Positions 47,999-49,648 of a stretch of DNA of 49,648 bases are shown here, piece by piece. Under the pieces are notes generated by a model. The model saw only the letters and a list, made by a program, of their open reading frames with translations, had not been told where the DNA came from and searched no databases. The translations under genes and the position numbers were made by a program. This stretch comes from Variovorax sp. E3. GTDB taxonomy: Bacteria > Pseudomonadota > Gammaproteobacteria > Burkholderiales > Burkholderiaceae_C. Within the stretch, counting starts at the first letter, position 1. Each line of letters begins with the position of its first letter. The DNA is taken from the NCBI RefSeq assembly GCF_016082275.1, contig NZ_MOWM01000045.1, forward strand, positions 1 to 49,648, written 5' to 3'.

Positions 47999-48856
47999 TC
48001 AGCCGCGCCCGAACTCTTCGCCCAGCTCGGCGGCGCGCTTCTGTGCCGCGCGAATGGCGGTCTTGAACTGCGCCTTCACGTCCGCGCCTTCGAGTGAGCT
48101 GATGGCCGCGTAGGTCGTGCCGCCCTTGGACGTGACGCGCGCGCGCAGCACCGACGGCGGCTCGGTGGCGCTGTGCGCCAGCGCCGAGGCGCCGGTGAAG
48201 GTGCCGATGGCCAGGCGCTGGGCCTGGTCGGGCGTCAGGCCCATCTCGACGCCGGCCTCGGTCATGGCCTCGATGAAATAGAACACGTAGGCCGGGCCCG
48301 AGCCCGACATGGCCGTCACGGCGTCGAGCGCGGGCTCGGCGTCGACCCAGATCAGCTCGCCGGTCGGCGCCAGCAGCTGGCCGACCAGCGTGCGGTCGGT
48401 GCCGGCCACGCCGTCCCGCGCGAACAGGCCGGTCATGCCCTTGCCCACCAGCGCGGGCGTGTTGGGCATGGCGCGCACCACGCGCTCGGTGCCGAGCCAG
48501 CGCGCGATGCTGTCCGACGGAATGCCCGCGGCCACGCTCAGGTGCAGCGCGTTGGCGGCGAATGCGGCCACCGGGCGGGCGGCTTCGGCAAAGGTCTGGG
48601 GCTTGACCGCCCAGACCACCACCTCGCAGCGCGACAGGGCCTCGCCGGCCTCGGCCTTCGCGACGATGCCGAACGATTGGGCCAGCTTCGTGCGGGCTTC
48701 TTCGAAAGGCTCGACCACCTCGAACGCATCCGCCGGCGTGCCTTGCTGGATCAGGCCGCCGATGATGGCGCTCGCCATGTTGCCGCCGCCGATGAAGGCG
48801 ACGGGCGGCAGCGGCGCGGGGGCGGTGCGGGGCAGGAAGGTCACGGCGATGGTCAT
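47999..48856 (-). CDS. proC: Pyrroline-5-carboxylate reductase
   Basis: Reduces pyrroline-5-carboxylate to L-proline using NAD(P)H. It has 285 residues. Rossmann motif VAFIGGGNMASAIIGGLIQQ, then VVVWAVKPQTFAEAARPV, VRAMPNTPALVGKGMTGLFA and the family signature AMSGSGPAYVFYFIEAMTEA followed by LRARVTSKGGTTYAAISSLE. The start is ATG 48856, whose first bases overlap the stop of the upstream phytase-like gene (ATGA), so both are translated from one message. Confidence 0.95.
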   Translation of the reverse strand: MTIAVTFLPRTAPAPLPPVAFIGGGNMASAIIGGLIQQGTPADAFEVVEPFEEARTKLAQSFGIVAKAEAGEALSRCEVVVWAVKPQTFAEAARPVAAFAANALHLSVAAGIPSDSIARWLGTERVVRAMPNTPALVGKGMTGLFARDGVAGTDRTLVGQLLAPTGELIWVDAEPALDAVTAMSGSGPAYVFYFIEAMTEAGVEMGLTPDQAQRLAIGTFTGASALAHSATEPPSVLRARVTSKGGTTYAAISSLEGADVKAQFKTAIRAAQKRAAELGEEFGRG

Positions 48857-49648
48857 GGTCGGTCGGGCGGTCGGTGTTGGTCGAAGGCGAAGGCGGCGAA
48901 CTGGGTGATCTGCAGCGGGTTGAAATTGTCGTCGCTCACGACCACCAGCATGCGCTTGCCGTCCGGCAGGGGCGGGCCCCAGCACATGCCCTCGGTGTTG
49001 TCGAGGCGGGCCAGGCCCAGCGCGGCGAAGTCGGCCACCAGGGTCTTGGCCGCCGGACGGTGGTTGCCCGGCGCCAGCGTGTCGATGGCGAGCACGTCGC
49101 CGCCGGCGCGGGTGTCGATTTCGTACAGGCGCAGCGAATTGCCCCTGCCGGTGGCGTAGGCGCGCTCCAGCACCAGCAGGCGGTGGGCGTCGAGCATGAG
49201 GATCTCGCTCACGCCGTTGTCGGCGTAGGTACCGGGCACCAGCGGGCGCAGCGGAATGGCGTCGGGCACGTAGGCGATCTGGCGCACGGCCTGGCCGGTC
49301 TCCAGGTCGACCTGGGTGAAGCGGCAGGGGCCGCCGGGCGCGCCGGTGGTGGGCTCGGGGCCGTCCTGGATCAGGGCGTTCTCCATGCCCAGCCAGGCGA
49401 AGCGGCCGTCCGGCGTGAGGGTGACGCCCTCGAATGTCAGGTTGTCGCGCGGGCCGCGGCGCTGTGCCGGGTCGGGCCTGAACATCGGCGGCAGGGCGAA
49501 CTCGCGCAGGAAGCGGCCGTCGCGGGCCGATTCGTACAGCGCCGGGCCGAAACCCCGGGCCACGTCGCCCTCGCTGGTCCACAGCACGGTGCCGGTCGCG
49601 GGCCGCAGGCGCAGGGCTTCGGGGTCGGGCACCGGCAGGCCGTCGACC
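48853..49648 (-). CDS. Esterase-like/phytase-like domain protein (5' end outside window)
   Basis: C-terminal 260 or so residues of a protein with the esterase-like activity of phytase domain (PF13449 type): WTSEGDVARGFGPALYESAR, NLTFEGVTLTPDGRFAWLGM, GTYADNGVSEILMLDAHRLL, VLERAYATGRGNSLRLYEID and LARLDNTEGMCWGPPLPDGK, ending VVVSDDNFNPLQITQFAAF. This is a beta-propeller fold usually found in exported proteins; the signal region is not in the window. The reaction is unknown. The stop overlaps the proC start. Confidence 0.85.
   Translation of the reverse strand, partial: VDGLPVPDPEALRLRPATGTVLWTSEGDVARGFGPALYESARDGRFLREFALPPMFRPDPAQRRGPRDNLTFEGVTLTPDGRFAWLGMENALIQDGPEPTTGAPGGPCRFTQVDLETGQAVRQIAYVPDAIPLRPLVPGTYADNGVSEILMLDAHRLLVLERAYATGRGNSLRLYEIDTRAGGDVLAIDTLAPGNHRPAAKTLVADFAALGLARLDNTEGMCWGPPLPDGKRMLVVVSDDNFNPLQITQFAAFAFDQHRPPDRP

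Noticed and set aside
47981..48005. GCCGCTC direct repeat between the MaoC-like gene and proC as a terminator
   Set aside because: Mostly a direct, not inverted, repeat and no T-run.

Overview
The window is one continuous, very GC-rich bacterial segment with dense genes, frequent ATGA/GTGA stop-start overlaps and many GTG starts. Gene content (family-4 uracil-DNA glycosylase, tgt-queA, recG, oxyR-dps-ubiA, proC, PhaB, DctA with DctB/DctD, fused 5-oxoprolinase subunits, many paralogous LysR/GntR regulators) fits a betaproteobacterium of the Comamonadaceae, most like Variovorax. This is inference from protein character, not from a search. I see no tRNA, rRNA, CRISPR array, transposase, integrase or phage gene.

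Layout. 1-5.1 kb: end of a uracil-DNA glycosylase, pyrF, an HTH regulator divergent from a ceramidase-like membrane protein, and an LplT-PlsC type transporter-acyltransferase fusion. 5.2-8.6 kb: five small envelope genes (YiaA/B type, secreted Ala/Val-rich, DUF2145, zinc-ribbon membrane protein, DUF3597). 8.7-17.3 kb: an SDR, tgt-queA, a DUF4166/epimerase pair, recG and serB. 17.3-23.6 kb: a LysR gene coupled to serB and divergent from an ABC transporter whose last gene overlaps an L-serine dehydratase. 23.6-32 kb: LysE, a GntR regulator and a 5-oxoproline operon (DUF969, DUF979, pcp, pxpA, fused pxpB-pxpC, biotin carboxylase-BCCP). 32-37.9 kb: a textbook sigma-54 promoter, dctA, a phaB-like reductase, dctB and dctD. 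37.9-44.1 kb, minus strand: a phosphoesterase lipoprotein, a di-heme cytochrome c peroxidase, two paralogous lipoproteins and a prolyl-4-hydroxylase-like enzyme. 44.9-49.6 kb: oxyR, dps, ubiA, a MaoC-like gene, proC and a phytase-like esterase running off the end.

How the genes work together. Pyroglutamyl peptides or free 5-oxoproline would be imported (DUF969/DUF979 are the candidate carriers), trimmed by Pcp and opened to glutamate by PxpA/PxpBC. The adjacent biotin protein makes the set look like a dissected urea carboxylase. DctA imports C4-dicarboxylates under DctB/DctD and sigma-54. The LysR/SerB/ABC/serine dehydratase block reads as a candidate route from an imported phosphorylated amine to serine and pyruvate. 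OxyR and Dps form an oxidative-stress pair.

Data quality. About 17 genes are broken by an estimated 24 frame changes. Every one can be repaired by adding one base, usually in a short G or C run, and no insertion is needed anywhere. I read these as consensus errors rather than gene decay and give such genes as whole genes with the break positions.
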